From Oegoconia quadripuncta (taxonomy: Eukaryota; Arthropoda; Insecta; Lepidoptera; Autostichidae): a stretch of 64,000 nt of DNA. The notes below the pieces were generated by a model. It saw only the letters and a list, made by a program, of their open reading frames with translations. It searched no databases and was not told the origin of the DNA. Positions 29,701 to 40,439 of this stretch are shown piece by piece. Both the position numbers and the translations under genes were made by a program. Each line of letters starts with the position of its first letter. Within the stretch, counting starts at the first letter, position 1. The stretch is taken from contig OX438757.1 of NCBI GenBank assembly GCA_949316235.1, positions 17,361,505-17,425,504 of the forward strand, read 5' to 3'.

Positions 29701-30730
29701 TTTATAATAACCCTTCTTTAAATTTTTTCTCAGTTAGATTAATGATATTCTCAGGTATAAGGTTATCAAAGCGTATATTCTCTAACAAATGATGTATTAA
29801 CTTTGCTTAGTCTGAACATAGGGGTAGGCAATTTGTTCTTATATCTCAAATTTAAATTATGCTTGTCAATATTTTTCGGGAACGCAGAAAGCAGTGCGTG
29901 CAAATAGATTCACGTAGGGCACCGTCTACCTTCAGTAGGCGCTGTGTCGAGTACCACTGTTGATCCTAGGTTATAGGAGTTATTGTGGGAGTACATTCAG
30001 CTGCCTTTTGGAGTCGCACTAGATCCGCCATTGCCTAATAGATTACAAATATTAACATGAATTTACTTGTTAGACCTACGAGTACAAGTCGTTATTCAAA
30101 TTGATGCCTTTTCGAACCATAAATGAGGCCTGTGTCGTGTAAAAGCATTGTAAACAAAGGAAAGTGTGTCAGGTCAGCGAGTTGTATTATTGAATCGCTC
30201 GTTATGTCGTTACCACCGCACTTTGTACGAAAACAATTACAAAACTAATCTGTAATCTTACTAAAGTATTGTTCTGTTTCATTAGGACATTTCGTTTGTG
30301 TAAATGTAATCAAATCTTAAATATTCCGTATACGTTTTTAAAATAAAAACTAATAGAGAAGTACGTACACAGACAATTTAATTAAATAAATGTAATCAAG
30401 CGCGGTAGTTATGATTGAGAATAATTTAAATCTCCATTAGTGTTTTTTGAGTAGACGAGTTTTAGATACATTTTCAATTAGTTATTGAGTTTCTAAATTA
30501 TCGTTTAAGCATAAATGCTAAACCGTACTGTATTCAGTACAAATTTACAAGTCTAATATCTTTAAAATAAATGGACTTATTTTAATGAAAACTACACACG
30601 CATAAGCTAGATGAAAAACAGTACTGCTTATTGAATTAGAGCGTGAAGTTTTCCAGAAGAGAAATGCTATTTTATATCTTTTTACAAAATTACGATAATT
30701 GAAAATTCTCTCTTTAGATTTATGTATCCT
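29700..30730. other. Non-coding stretch
   Basis: It contains the LINE-like fragment at 29917-30030 described at 28965. The rest is AT-rich sequence that I cannot name. Confidence 0.4.
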
Positions 30731-30917
30731 ATTTACTTATAGTCCAGTGCTGATTGGTGGGTTTGTGTGAGACTAAGGCCACCTGACATTCAATGGTTTT
30801 AAGCGGCCCCTGTAGGTCAACTTGTCTTAACGAATGCCTTCAATTGAAAACAGCCGGGCCCGACTATTTAACGTGCCATCCGAAGCACGGCAATTACCAT
30901 TCGTATTAAAATTCCAT

Positions 30918-30980
30918 CAGAGGTTACCCATCCAAGGACTAATTGCGCCAGACTTTGCTTAACTTCGAAAACGAACAAGG
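30918..30980 (-). pseudogene. 5S rRNA-like fragment
   Basis: On the minus strand TTCGAAGTTAAGCAAAGTCT, then GGCGCAATTAGTCCTTGGAT and GGGTAAC follow the 3' half of eukaryotic 5S rRNA (CCGAAGTTAAGC, GCGC, TTAGTACTTGGATGGG) with roughly three-quarters identity. The 5' half is missing. It could be a 5S-headed SINE (SINE3-type) or a stray pseudogene. Confidence 0.55.
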
Positions 30981-30999
30981 AATGCGACTGCGCCAAGAG

Positions 31000-31640
31000 T
31001 GCTTTCTAGTGTGTCAGGCTTGTATATACTTCGTTTTTAATTCGCAGATTCTTTAATGATTACAGTATAGAAACTCAGTAAAACCTTATATTCGAACGAT
31101 TCGGTGATAGTCCCCCAATCGGCAGGACTCGCAAAGCTTCCGTAGTGAGGTTGTGAAATCGGTAGAAAGTTTATGTCTGGGTGTAACAACAGCTAACCGA
31201 ACTGTGTTAGGACATTATTGTCCTTGCAAAAGGAGTATTTAAGAGAAGGGTTTTTGCCATAAAGTATACGCAATACGTATCCCCTGTACACGGTTATGGA
31301 TTTTTCATTTTATAAATGAAAAAATCCAAATCTGGATGGCTATGGTATATAATACCTACCGGATGAGATTGTTTACCGTAAGGAACAAAATATAGATAGA
31401 TAGAAAGATAAACGTTTATTTGTTTCTCCAGCCACACACATACATTAAATAATATTTATAAATAATCAATACACATAATTTAGACTACAGTACAGTTGCA
31501 ATAAAAAAAAAACAGAACAATTATAAAAGTACACGCAAAATATAGGGATATAAAAGTAGTTTTTTTAGTTTTAAGTTCTCCTCTAGGAGAAGGCAAAGGG
31601 ATCTAGCCCATAACATCCATGTCTTATTTACCTTATTTCT
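31000..31640. other. Non-coding stretch
   Basis: No gene or repeat recognised. Confidence 0.35.
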
Positions 31641-31649
31641 TCAGTTTGT

Positions 31650-31960
31650 AAGTCAGTCTCAGTCAAAACAAGTAATTCGTCGTATACTTGGCGTATACAG
31701 AGTCTAGTCACGGTCAAGTCATTCTTCAGTAAAGAGGCAGAATGCTTTACAAAAGATTTTGGCGGCTTCTTGTGGGAACCCGAAAGCTCCGTTACGCACT
31801 TTAATTTACACTTCCCTTCACTTGTACACTATCACTAACGTTTGCTGCACAATATTCTGCCATTATTAAGCTTCAAAAGTTAGAATGCACAAATTATAAG
31901 ACATAAAAAGAAAAATGCTACTTCACTCGCCGAGTTCCCGCCAAAAAGCCGATATAAAAG
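31650..31960 (-). repeat. ~310 bp repeat (family H), minus copy
   Basis: Its reverse begins at TCGGCTTTTTGGCGGGAACT and runs to CTTTACTGAAGAATGACTTG and on to GACTGAGACTGAC. The second long copy is 59344-59665; a fragment is at 21240. A short frame MAEYCAANV starts in each long copy at the same place. Confidence 0.65.
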
Positions 31961-31984
31961 TATATGTGTGCTGCAGCGGCACAA

Positions 31985-32190
31985 ATATGGCCTATTAGGT
32001 ACCTAAGTGAAATAGAAGGTATTGTCATAGGTACGAGTAGTTTATTGTTTTTTTTTTTTTCAAAACCATTATCTACCCACGCGCCAGCTGGAGATTGATA
32101 TGCGACTGGAGGGATTCCTAGGTTTCCTATCACGCAAAATTTATTTGGAACTAATATTTTGTTCAAGTTTTTTTTATATATATTTAATTT
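31985..32190 (-). repeat. Family-F repeat, minus copy
   Basis: ATCTACCCACGCGCCAGCTG and TTCCTAGGTTTCCTATCACG are the reverse complement of the family-F core at 23690-23790. Confidence 0.65.
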
Positions 32191-32504
32191 TTATTTAATA
32201 AGTGCAAATGAGGCCGTTTTTTTATAATAAAAATGTATCCAGACACACCTCTTTTGCTTCATTCACCTCATAATGTTCATACATGGTTGTCATGTGTGTC
32301 AGGATCGTAGCAAGTGGAAGTATATGGTCTCTGCCTACGGGAAACAGGCGTTACTTTATGTATGTAAAAACGCAGTTCTCTGTGCTTATTTCTCCCCAGC
32401 CCGCTATTCAAGTTATCCCCACACGAGGACCCTTAAACTAACACATCTTACCTATAACTTATGGTGTAGAGACGTGGACACTGAAAAGGTATAAATAATA
32501 ATAA

Positions 32505-32758
32505 TAATAAATATCTTTGCACAAACAGACAGCGCCAGCTAGGTCCACAGTAAGCATCTAGGCTTGTGTTATTGATACCAGATGGTTGATAAACTACACA
32601 AATATAATTTTTTTGTAAATAAATACATGTATAAATGAAAAATATCCATAACTCGGGAACACATGACTGTATTCATCATACAAACATGCCTCTAGCGGGA
32701 TTCGAACCCGCAACCATTTGGTATAGTAGCAGAGTTTCTAACCACTACACGGTCGTCG
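32505..32758 (-). mobile_element. SINE-B, full-length, minus strand
   Basis: In reverse it has the head (GACGACCGTGTAGTGGTTAG, B-box GGTTCGAATCCC) and the complete body and tail. Confidence 0.85.
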
Positions 32759-32759
32759 T

Positions 32760-33160
32760 TCTATATCTACCGTTCTGTTGACTACTTATGTACAACGTTT
32801 GATCTTCGTTCTCTTTTGAAAACGAATTTTTTAAAATCTACCTACAAACGACCTACCTCACAATGCATTGGAAAGGTTCCAAAGAAAACTCTGTGTGCGG
32901 TCGATTGCCTGCGCTGACTCACTGATGTTGCTAGAGAAAAAAAAAAACTTTTAAACTAACTAGGAAGCGAACTGAAGAAGCCGATGGATCACAAAAAACG
33001 ACCTTTCGAAGCGACAACAAACGACTTGTCTCAGATAATGAATGCATGAACATTCCATTAGGCCCTTTCGAGAATTTTTGTAAACATAATTTATAAATCA
33101 CTCGCGAACCGACAGAGCAATGTGTTACTTTAATTTGGTTTTCGCTAGAAAAAGCTTTTC
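32760..33160. other. Non-coding stretch
   Basis: No gene or repeat recognised. Confidence 0.35.
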
Positions 33161-33164
33161 TTTT

Positions 33165-33436
33165 GACGACCTGTGTGGTGTAGTGGTTAGCAACTCTGAC
33201 CACTATACCAAAAGGTTGTGGGTCGAATCCCGCTAGGGGCATATGCTTGTGTGATGAATACGAACATGTGTACCCGAGTTATGGATGTTTTTATTTATAA
33301 TAAGTATTTATTTACAACAAAAAAATGTATTTATGTAATATATCTCAACCACCTGGTATCCACAACACAAGCCTATAGTTGCTGACTGTGGAATTAGATG
33401 GCGCTGTGTGTATGTCTAAGGATATTTATTTATTTA
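33165..33436 (+). mobile_element. SINE-B, full-length
   Basis: Head GACGACCTGTGTGGTGTAGT; B-box with one base lost (GGGTCGAATCCC); full body; tail (ATTT)n. Confidence 0.88.
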
Positions 33437-33611
33437 TTTTCTTTCAATAAAAGTAGATATGATAATAGGTATGTGTGTATCCTGTAGGTCCTAAAACTAT
33501 GACCGTTGCCGGTCTATTGTATTGTATTGTACGCCGCCGCCGTGTTGTGTACACCTGTCGTTTTTCGTCGGGGGTTAAAACAGTGCACAACACCACTCCA
33601 AAAACGTCTTG

Positions 33612-33836
33612 TTTTTTTTTCTTTTTATGCATGACGGGTTCGTACTTGACCTCAATCACACCTGGCGAAGGTGGAAGCGTACTGACCCGGAAACCCCAAC
33701 ACATCTGGGGGACTGGCTATCTTTATCTCTGACAACCGGAACACAACAATGCTCATAACATTGCTGTTTGACGGCGGATTTAGATAAGACGGTGGTAGCA
33801 ATGCGGACATTTAAAATGCCCTACCACCAACCAGAA
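33612..33836 (-). mobile_element. SINE-A, head-less, minus strand
   Basis: Reversed tail (TTATGCATGACGGGTTCGTA) through body to GGGCATTTTAAATGTCCGCA, with a ~25 bp gap after CACACCTG. Confidence 0.82.
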
Positions 33837-33889
33837 TGTTTCGTGATTTCCTTCTCAATCACCATATTTTACACCCGTCTGCTCTAATA

Positions 33890-34060
33890 CGCTATGTCTA
33901 TAACTGGGGGGCCTGGTGACCTGTAATTCTGGTTCTATCTTTTCAGCCACCAGTCTTCCCACAATATGTGTTCTATGTATTATCTAGGCCTATATAAAGC
34001 CACTTTGTAAAGCATCATTTGTGGTGAGAGAATAAACAATTTCTAATTTAATTGTGATCG
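33890..34060 (+). repeat. Retroposon 3' end (GTGGTGAGAGAATAAAC)
   Basis: The end of this segment resembles 43040-43190 and 60850-60960, each with a TTTGTGGTGAGA- or TTTGTGGTAAAA-like phrase before an A/T-rich tail. Likely a shared LINE terminus. Confidence 0.4.
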
Positions 34061-34161
34061 CAGCTAACATACACTTCACTGCTTAGTATTGAATTGTGTA
34101 ATTACGTTTATGCATCAGCGGGCCACATTCACATAGTTGAAACACATGCGTTTCAAACAAA

Positions 34162-34265
34162 TATTTGGGTTTCCGGGTCAGTACGCTTCCACCTTTGGCC
34201 TCATCTTCACTTAACATCAGGTGTGATTGAGGTCAAGAACCAACCCGTTGTGCATAAAAAAAAAA
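34162..34265 (+). mobile_element. SINE-A 3' fragment
   Basis: GGGTTTCCGGGTCAGTACGC to ACCCGTTGTGCAT plus 10 A. Confidence 0.85.
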
Positions 34266-34406
34266 GCAAGACGTGCACTATTTTTAACCCCCGACGATAA
34301 ACAACGGGTGTTGTGTTTGTTGGCGGTACAATAGACCGGCAACGGTCATAGTTTTAGAACCTACAGGATACACACATACCTATTATATCTACTTTTATTG
34401 AAAGAA

Positions 34407-34470
34407 AATAAATAAATATCCTTAGACATACACACAGCGCCATCTAGTTCCACAATAAGCAACTATAGGC
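34407..34470 (-). mobile_element. SINE-B 3' fragment, minus strand
   Basis: AAATATCCTTAGACATACAC and AGCGCCATCTAGTTCCACAA are the reversed SINE-B end. Confidence 0.75.
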
Positions 34471-34703
34471 TGGTTCTTCTGCCAGGAGGCAATATTCCTG
34501 AGTCAAGCAGTCCTACTTTGAACACATGCTTGCTCAGAAAGCAGAAGGTTCCTAAACACAAAAGACACGGTCATGCCAACTTTATGTGGCTGAATATGAA
34601 CGGCTAATTAAAATTTTGTTTAATGTAAGTTTCATAGTGCAACCACTTGGGTAATTCTTTATTCCGATCGAATCAATCCGAACAAATCCGATCAATCGAT
34701 CGA

Positions 34704-34790
34704 AATGTTGTTTACATTAAGCCACGGAGGCGGTTAAAACCTATGTTCAGCAGTGGACGTCGTGTGGCTGATATGATGATGATAACGAAT
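34704..34790. mobile_element. SINE-A head remnant (minus) followed by a second SINE end
   Basis: ACATTAAGCCACGGAGGCGG is the reversed SINE-A head. It is followed by GTTCAGCAGTGGACGTCGTG and GGCTGATATGATGATGAT, a common lepidopteran SINE terminus. Confidence 0.55.
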
Positions 34791-34897
34791 GCTGTTGATC
34801 GGGGCTAACATGCCGCAGTGGGCATCCATGTCGTGTCGTTGCAGAGCGCCTAGGGGTCATGCAAGCTCCGCAGGTGTTGTATAAGTAGGTACAATTG

Positions 34898-35088
34898 GCC
34901 ACAAAAGTGCATGGACAACCTCAGCACAGGCGATTTCGATTTTTCTTCACACTTGATTTTTGAAATGTAAATGATATTTAATTTTTATGTAGTATATGTA
35001 CTACCTTAGAATGATTCTCAATACTTGCCATAAATACAATGGTGTTTGACAAAATGGAAAGCTGGCGATATCCATGCACTTTTGTGGC
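34898..35088. mobile_element. 191 bp MITE with 18 bp perfect TIRs
   Basis: GCCACAAAAGTGCATGGA at 34898-34915 is exactly inverted at 35071-35088. The centre is AT-rich. Confidence 0.78.
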
Positions 35089-35399
35089 TTACCGTACATA
35101 CAATTTCGCTTATCTCCCCTCTAACTCTGGCGTGTCTCCAATCGGCGCGCGCGCACGTGCCACGCACAGTGAATAAATCACGGAGATTCATTGCGTCTAT
35201 TGTCCGTAGGCTGAAAGTATAAATAGGTTATGTAACGGAAGATTAATTGTGGAATACGTCCGATGTTAAATTGGATAAAGGGTATCGATTAGTGTGTCGT
35301 AATTACTGCTGCACTTTGTACACGTTTTAATGGGGCATAGCGTCTAAGGGCTTCATACATTTTGTGTGACGACTGTAACCTCGAACGGCGAATACCTAT

Positions 35400-35425
35400 A
35401 AATAAATAAATATCCTTGGACATAT
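35400..35425 (-). mobile_element. SINE-B end, separated from its body by the CR1 insertion
   Basis: AATAAATATCCTTGGACATA is the terminal part of a minus-strand SINE-B whose remainder resumes at 40856. ACATAT at 35420-35425 is repeated at 40856-40861. Confidence 0.7.
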
Positions 35426-35455
35426 GAAAGAAGAAAGAAAGAAAGAAAGAAACTG
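35426..35455 (-). repeat. (TTTC)n tail of the CR1 element
   Basis: GAAAGAAGAAAGAAAGAAAG on the plus strand is the minus-strand (TTTC)n 3' tail, as used by CR1-type elements in place of poly(A). Confidence 0.85.
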
Positions 35456-35933
35456 TTTATTCGCCACTTTGACACATATACAACAATTGTTAGGCAAGTA
35501 AAATAACAGAACACTCAGATAAGTGTCGCAGCAGCGAAAGGGAAACGACTCAGCTATATGCTGACCCTATAAGAGCTCAGCGCTGGTTTACTGTCGCACC
35601 CAGAGCAGACGAGTTACCGTCGCTAGTTGCATAAAGACAGGACAAGTCAAATGAATTAAAATGTGCTATGTAAATTAAATAAATACATAAAGATATTTGT
35701 TATGTGCATAAAACTTGTATATATAAATAAACTTCCCTTGAAGAACAAAGATAAATAGAAAGAAGTTCACTGTTTGGGAAATGATTAATCGACTAGTGCA
35801 ACTAAAATATATTGCTGCTAGTATCAATATAAATATAAATACAATGGCTCAGATCTAATAACGCCTGAATTTGCAAAGAGATGAAATATAAGTAATAATA
35901 ATAATAAAACGAGTAATTGAAAGAATATTGCCG

Positions 35934-38807
35934 CTATACAAGCACGTGAGTAAATGCTGCAAGCTTAGCTTGCTGGTCCAGTAGATACCTTCGGAAGTGC
36001 AGTTTAACAATTGACTTAGAAAGCGGACGTCTAAGGGGTGGTGGCAGGTTATTCCAACATTTACTAGCTTGATAGCGGAAACTGCCCTCGAAAGCTCGTG
36101 TACTATGAAAAGGTGTGGATAGGATGAAACATTTAGCTCTTCTTGAATTGTAGCTTTGGTGAAATTTAGACCATTCTAATTTCTCATATAGATACTTGGG
36201 ACGTTTAGTTTTAATGACATTGTGTAATAACCCAGCAAAGTGCAACTGACGTCTTGATTCCATATTAAGCAGGCCTATTTTAACCAACTGTGGTGTTATG
36301 TGAGAACGTCTAGGTAATTTAATACAAAATCTGATGCAAGCATTCTGTACTCTTTGTATCACACGTTTAGTCCTAGCTAGCAAACACGGACCAAATACTA
36401 CATCGCCGTAATTTAATTTTGAGAGGATCAAGCATTCGCACAATTTAAGTCTTATTTCCTTACTAAGCAGATGTCGTACTTTATATAATATTTTAAGACG
36501 AAAGAAACAACCTTTGGCGACATTAGTTATGTGTTCCTCGAATTGAAGCCTACTGTCCATAAGCACTCCCAAGTTTCGAGCCTGATGTACGCGCTCTACG
36601 TCAGATCCCAGTATTGATAGAACCGGTGCATGCGTCAAAGTAGACTCAATTTGCTTTTTGGAACCAAAAATCATAAATTTTGACTTACGAGGATTTAATA
36701 CCAAAGCATTCGTGTGCGCCCAGGAAGCCACTCTATCGAGATCCAAGTTTAACTTCTCAATGCAGGGGGCTATATCATGGGGGTTCACAGAGTTGTAGAT
36801 CTGCACATCGTCAGCGTAAAGATGAAACTTGCTGTTCTGAATATGACTCACAATATCTGCAGTATACAGTATGAACAGGAGAGGACCCAGAATCGACCCC
36901 TGCGGTACTCCTCTATTAACGTCCCGAGGAGCAGACCAGACCAGAGAGCCATCGCTAGCCTGAAGTTTTACCAATTGAGATCGACCAGCTAAGTAACTGT
37001 TAAACCAATCGATGGTTGAAGAGTCAAATCCATAATATGCACACTTAGAAAGAAGCAAAGACGTATTAATACAGTCGAATGCTCGCGAAAAGTCGAGCAA
37101 GGTTAGGATCGTACTCATACCTTTATCCTGGGCAGTTAAAATGTTGTCTATAACGTCAAGCAGAGCAGTGGCTGTGCCAAGCCCCTTCCTGAACCCCGAC
37201 TGAACTACTGGCAGTAGATCGTTGTCCTCCAGATACTTCGTAAGTTGTACATGTACTATCCTCTCTAGTACTTTAGAGAGACAGGGCAGAATACTAATAG
37301 GTCTAAGGTCCTTGAACTGCACAGGGTTAGGAATCTTTGGAATGGGCGTTATGAGAGCAGTCCTCCACGACTCTGGAAACGTAGCCGTAGTAATAGACTT
37401 GTTAATTATCCATGTGATGATAGGGAGGGTATGTGGCAAAGTCAACAAGATCATTTCTGCGTTAATACCGTCGATGCCTTCTGCGTTAGATTTAATGGAT
37501 AAAAAAGCTCTGGCTACGTCAGTTTCATCGACAGGTTTTAATTTAAACACAGAATCACCAACTCTGTTAAATTCATAAAAAGTCAACATAGATATCGATA
37601 CTGTGTCTGTACCAGGAAGGTCCAAAAAGTGTGCATTAATTTCGTCGGGATCGCTAAACTTTATTGGAAGAGTGGTGTCTTTATTGGAATCATTAAGAAC
37701 CGTACGTTTCAAGTTGTTCCAGAATTTTTTGGAGTCCATAACTAGTTCGTTGATCTTACGATTAAAATATGCTCGTTGTTCGTTATACATGCTTAGTTTA
37801 ACAAGTTTTTTTAAAGATTTATAGTAATCTCTATGCGGTTCTGATTTAGTGGAGCGGTAGCGTTTAAGTGCTTTATCACGTAATTTACACAGTAACTTTA
37901 AGTTAGCTGTCATCCAAGGAGTAGGTTTAGTTTTGACAAACACAGTCTTAAGAGGGGCATGTGCATCAAATAAGGTCAAAATGAGCGTATCATAGATATT
38001 AAGCATATCATCCACAGTTCTCGCGTATCGTATAGCTTCCCAGTCTAAGCTTGTTAAATCTCGATTGAACGCGTCAATGTCAATGTCTTTAATTGGCCTA
38101 AATGTAATAAATTTTGGTTTAAATTTTTCTTTAACTATGTTAAGTGTTGCATTTATCATTGCGTGCCCATTTATTCCAGTTACATTAGACACATCAACCC
38201 GTTTCACCGCTATGTCAGTACATATGAGGTCGATGAGCGTCGCATTATTATCAGTAAAATGAGTAGGTTCCGTCACAATCTGACTAAGCCCAATGCATTG
38301 TAAAAAATTATTAAGTAAAAGACGTTTGTTATCTCCGACATCCAACTGATTAATATTAAAATCTCCAAGTAACACAAGTTTATCAAAGTACGAAAAGGAG
38401 GTAACAGAGTCATTGAGATCATCCAAAAAGGTATCAACTGACTGCCATGGTGGGCGATAAGCAGTACCTATTGCAAGTCGTGTTCCATTGACTGTAACTC
38501 CAACCCACCACTGCTCTGTTGCAGAAGGAGGATGATCCAAAAACCGAACCCTAATACCCTGTCGTATATAAAATGCCACTCCACCGCCTCGACCACCACA
38601 GATGGTGGCGGGTCGAGGTCGTAAGCGAAATCTGTACCCTGGTATCAAGGGGGCTAGTGCCTCCCTGCCCGCCCTAATCCATGACTCATTAATAGCTAAA
38701 ATGTCTGGCAAGTGTTGCTCCACAGCCATAATAAAATTATCATGACCTGTATTCAAAGATTGCGCATTAAATAACGCCACTTTAATATACCTACATTTAG
38801 GAGCCAT
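35934..38807 (-). CDS. CR1-type LINE ORF2: endonuclease + reverse transcriptase, 957 aa
   Basis: An APE-like endonuclease occupies about residues 8-225 (FNAQS, NESW, TAYRPP, LLGDFNIN, TLIDLI, GHAMI). A reverse transcriptase spans about 450-770: DLRPISILPCLSKVLER (~500-516), SGFRKGLGT, LLDFSRAFD with catalytic Asp (~570-578), VNRGVPQGSILGPLLF (~631-646) and LYADDVQIY with the YADD box (~663-671). The C-terminal part (LNPRKSKFMIFG, NARNLGV-like and KCWNNLPPPLRRP) is typical of the CR1/Jockey group. The final endonuclease motif reads GHA rather than the usual SDH; the His is kept. The protein nicks target DNA and copies LINE RNA at the nick. The start ATG (MAPKCRYIK) lies 393 bp after the ORF1 stop. 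No frame break is seen, so it looks functional. Confidence 0.9.
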   Translation of the reverse strand: MAPKCRYIKVALFNAQSLNTGHDNFIMAVEQHLPDILAINESWIRAGREALAPLIPGYRFRLRPRPATICGGRGGGVAFYIRQGIRVRFLDHPPSATEQWWVGVTVNGTRLAIGTAYRPPWQSVDTFLDDLNDSVTSFSYFDKLVLLGDFNINQLDVGDNKRLLLNNFLQCIGLSQIVTEPTHFTDNNATLIDLICTDIAVKRVDVSNVTGINGHAMINATLNIVKEKFKPKFITFRPIKDIDIDAFNRDLTSLDWEAIRYARTVDDMLNIYDTLILTLFDAHAPLKTVFVKTKPTPWMTANLKLLCKLRDKALKRYRSTKSEPHRDYYKSLKKLVKLSMYNEQRAYFNRKINELVMDSKKFWNNLKRTVLNDSNKDTTLPIKFSDPDEINAHFLDLPGTDTVSISMLTFYEFNRVGDSVFKLKPVDETDVARAFLSIKSNAEGIDGINAEMILLTLPHTLPIITWIINKSITTATFPESWRTALITPIPKIPNPVQFKDLRPISILPCLSKVLERIVHVQLTKYLEDNDLLPVVQSGFRKGLGTATALLDVIDNILTAQDKGMSTILTLLDFSRAFDCINTSLLLSKCAYYGFDSSTIDWFNSYLAGRSQLVKLQASDGSLVWSAPRDVNRGVPQGSILGPLLFILYTADIVSHIQNSKFHLYADDVQIYNSVNPHDIAPCIEKLNLDLDRVASWAHTNALVLNPRKSKFMIFGSKKQIESTLTHAPVLSILGSDVERVHQARNLGVLMDSRLQFEEHITNVAKGCFFRLKILYKVRHLLSKEIRLKLCECLILSKLNYGDVVFGPCLLARTKRVIQRVQNACIRFCIKLPRRSHITPQLVKIGLLNMESRRQLHFAGLLHNVIKTKRPKYLYEKLEWSKFHQSYNSRRAKCFILSTPFHSTRAFEGSFRYQASKCWNNLPPPLRRPLSKSIVKLHFRRYLLDQQAKLAAFTHVLV

Positions 38808-39199
38808 CTATATGTATATAATAATAGGTTCGGTGATTTATAGTTACTGTAATACAGTATACGGTCGTATAGGTCCACATAATTAGGTAACTCCATAACT
38901 CAATGGCGGAGCACGTGAGGCTACGGCTATCTAGTACGTAAATAGGGCGGTCGTGTAAATAAATAAAGTTAAGGATACATAGTATTACTAATAAATATAA
39001 ATAATATTCGTTAATTATAAAATAAGTATTTATGTACGAGTATAGTAAAATTGTTATAATTATAAAATAATGATATAATATAGGAACCAGTGTGTATAAT
39101 AGGTGAGTTAATTGGTGATTGACTTGCGTGCTGCGACACTTACAAATAAAAGAAAATAATAACAAATCGTCTGGAGACAGACCAAACCCAAAACTGCTA

Positions 39200-40381
39200 T
39201 TAATCAGTTTTATGCAAAGTAGCTGCGCCAAAAACACGGTCAATGTCTTTGTCACTACGTATTAATTGAGTAGGTGAACCAGTAGTTTCGGAGCGCCTCG
39301 CCAGGATGCGCCCGTCCCTAGTCCACACGAACCTCCAGCCATTCGCACGAGCGGTCTCGCGAGCTTTACGAAACAGGATGCGGTTAGACCTGGTGAGCCT
39401 CTCGTTAATGTAAATCGGTCGAGGCTCGTGCGGAGGAAGACCTATGTCCGATGAGGTGAGGTGACGGCGAACTCTTGCATTCTTTATAATTTCATCCCGC
39501 AGTCTTCTGCGCGCCAGTCGCACTACGAGAGGCCGCGGGCGCGGCCGCTCGCTGGGTTCGGCGCCGCCATCGAGAGCGCGGCGTTGTGTGGGCCCCACAC
39601 GAGTCGCACTAACAACGTCTCGCTCGTCCAGCGTTATTCCCAGTTTGGTCGCCGTTGCTATGGCTAAGTGTAAGGTGGATTCACCTGCCAACTCCGGGAT
39701 ACCAGATAACTCCAAGTCATTTGAGAGCGCCGATTGATCCCGATCATTCAAGTCTAATTGAAGTTGAACAATAGTGTCCTGCAACATCACAATGTCTGAA
39801 ACCTTATGATGCTGAGATTTTAGGTTTCCTAAATCAGCACGAAGTTTAGAGTTTTCGCCCTCAAGTTCCTTTATTTTGTTATGGAAAGAGCTGACATCCT
39901 TTCTTAATTCATTCAGCTGCGAGGACAGGAAATCGGTGGTATTTGTAAAATCCGACTTCAACTTCTCAACGGCTGTATTTAGGTCGGTCTTGATCTCATT
40001 TCTCATCTTGTCCAACCTGGATGACAGGAGTGCGTCGAATTTTTCGAGCGAAAATGTCTGCGAAGTGCCAGCGCGAGCAGGCGCAGGCCGCTGTTTCTGT
40101 TCGATAATGATGCTTTCAGACGGCATATCGTCGCACGACATATCAAACTCACTAACCGACCCATGTTCAAATTCCTTTCTAGTAGGCGTTTCATCTCCCC
40201 TGTGTCTGCGTGCAACATTACTACAAGATGGGCATCGCCAGGTTCGCTTTAAATGAGGCGAATTTGCCACAAAGTAGTCCGTAGACATATTGAGGCATTT
40301 GTAATGATATACGCCACCACAAATTGTGCATGCCAGTACTTTGTCTTGCTTGGATAATTCGTGACAGGCCAGGCACTTCAT
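39200..40381 (-). CDS. CR1-type LINE ORF1: PHD-like finger, coiled coil, FP25K-like C-terminus, 393 aa
   Basis: The N-terminus has a PHD/RING-like zinc finger: CLACHEL (~3), LACTICGGVYHYKCLN (~16-31) and WRCPSCSN (~48-55). Residues ~110-215 are coiled coil (EKLKSDFTNTTDFLSSQLNE, KIKELEGENSKLRADLGNLK). The DLELSGIPE motif begins the nucleic-acid-binding segment. The C-terminus (RPLVVRLARRRLRDEIIKNA, IYINERLTRSNRILFRKARE, NGWRFVWTRDGRILARR) is the domain that CR1-type ORF1 proteins share with the baculovirus FP25K family. It is expected to form an RNA-binding complex with its own transcript. The start MKCLACHELSK is the first ATG after the T-rich tract. The spacer to ORF2 has no conserved coding content. 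Confidence 0.85.
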   Translation of the reverse strand: MKCLACHELSKQDKVLACTICGGVYHYKCLNMSTDYFVANSPHLKRTWRCPSCSNVARRHRGDETPTRKEFEHGSVSEFDMSCDDMPSESIIIEQKQRPAPARAGTSQTFSLEKFDALLSSRLDKMRNEIKTDLNTAVEKLKSDFTNTTDFLSSQLNELRKDVSSFHNKIKELEGENSKLRADLGNLKSQHHKVSDIVMLQDTIVQLQLDLNDRDQSALSNDLELSGIPELAGESTLHLAIATATKLGITLDERDVVSATRVGPTQRRALDGGAEPSERPRPRPLVVRLARRRLRDEIIKNARVRRHLTSSDIGLPPHEPRPIYINERLTRSNRILFRKARETARANGWRFVWTRDGRILARRSETTGSPTQLIRSDKDIDRVFGAATLHKTD

Positions 40382-40404
40382 TGTACTCGAGTGCTATTTA
40401 TAAA

Positions 40405-40439
<35 letters not shown>

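Noticed and set aside
33444..33732. ORFs on both strands at 33.4-33.7 kb
   Set aside because: They run through SINE-B and SINE-A sequence in arbitrary frames.
38797..39255. 152-codon minus-strand ORF between CR1 ORF1 and ORF2
   Set aside because: It overlaps the end of ORF1 in another frame and the AT-rich spacer; hydrophobic composition, no family motif. Treated as chance.
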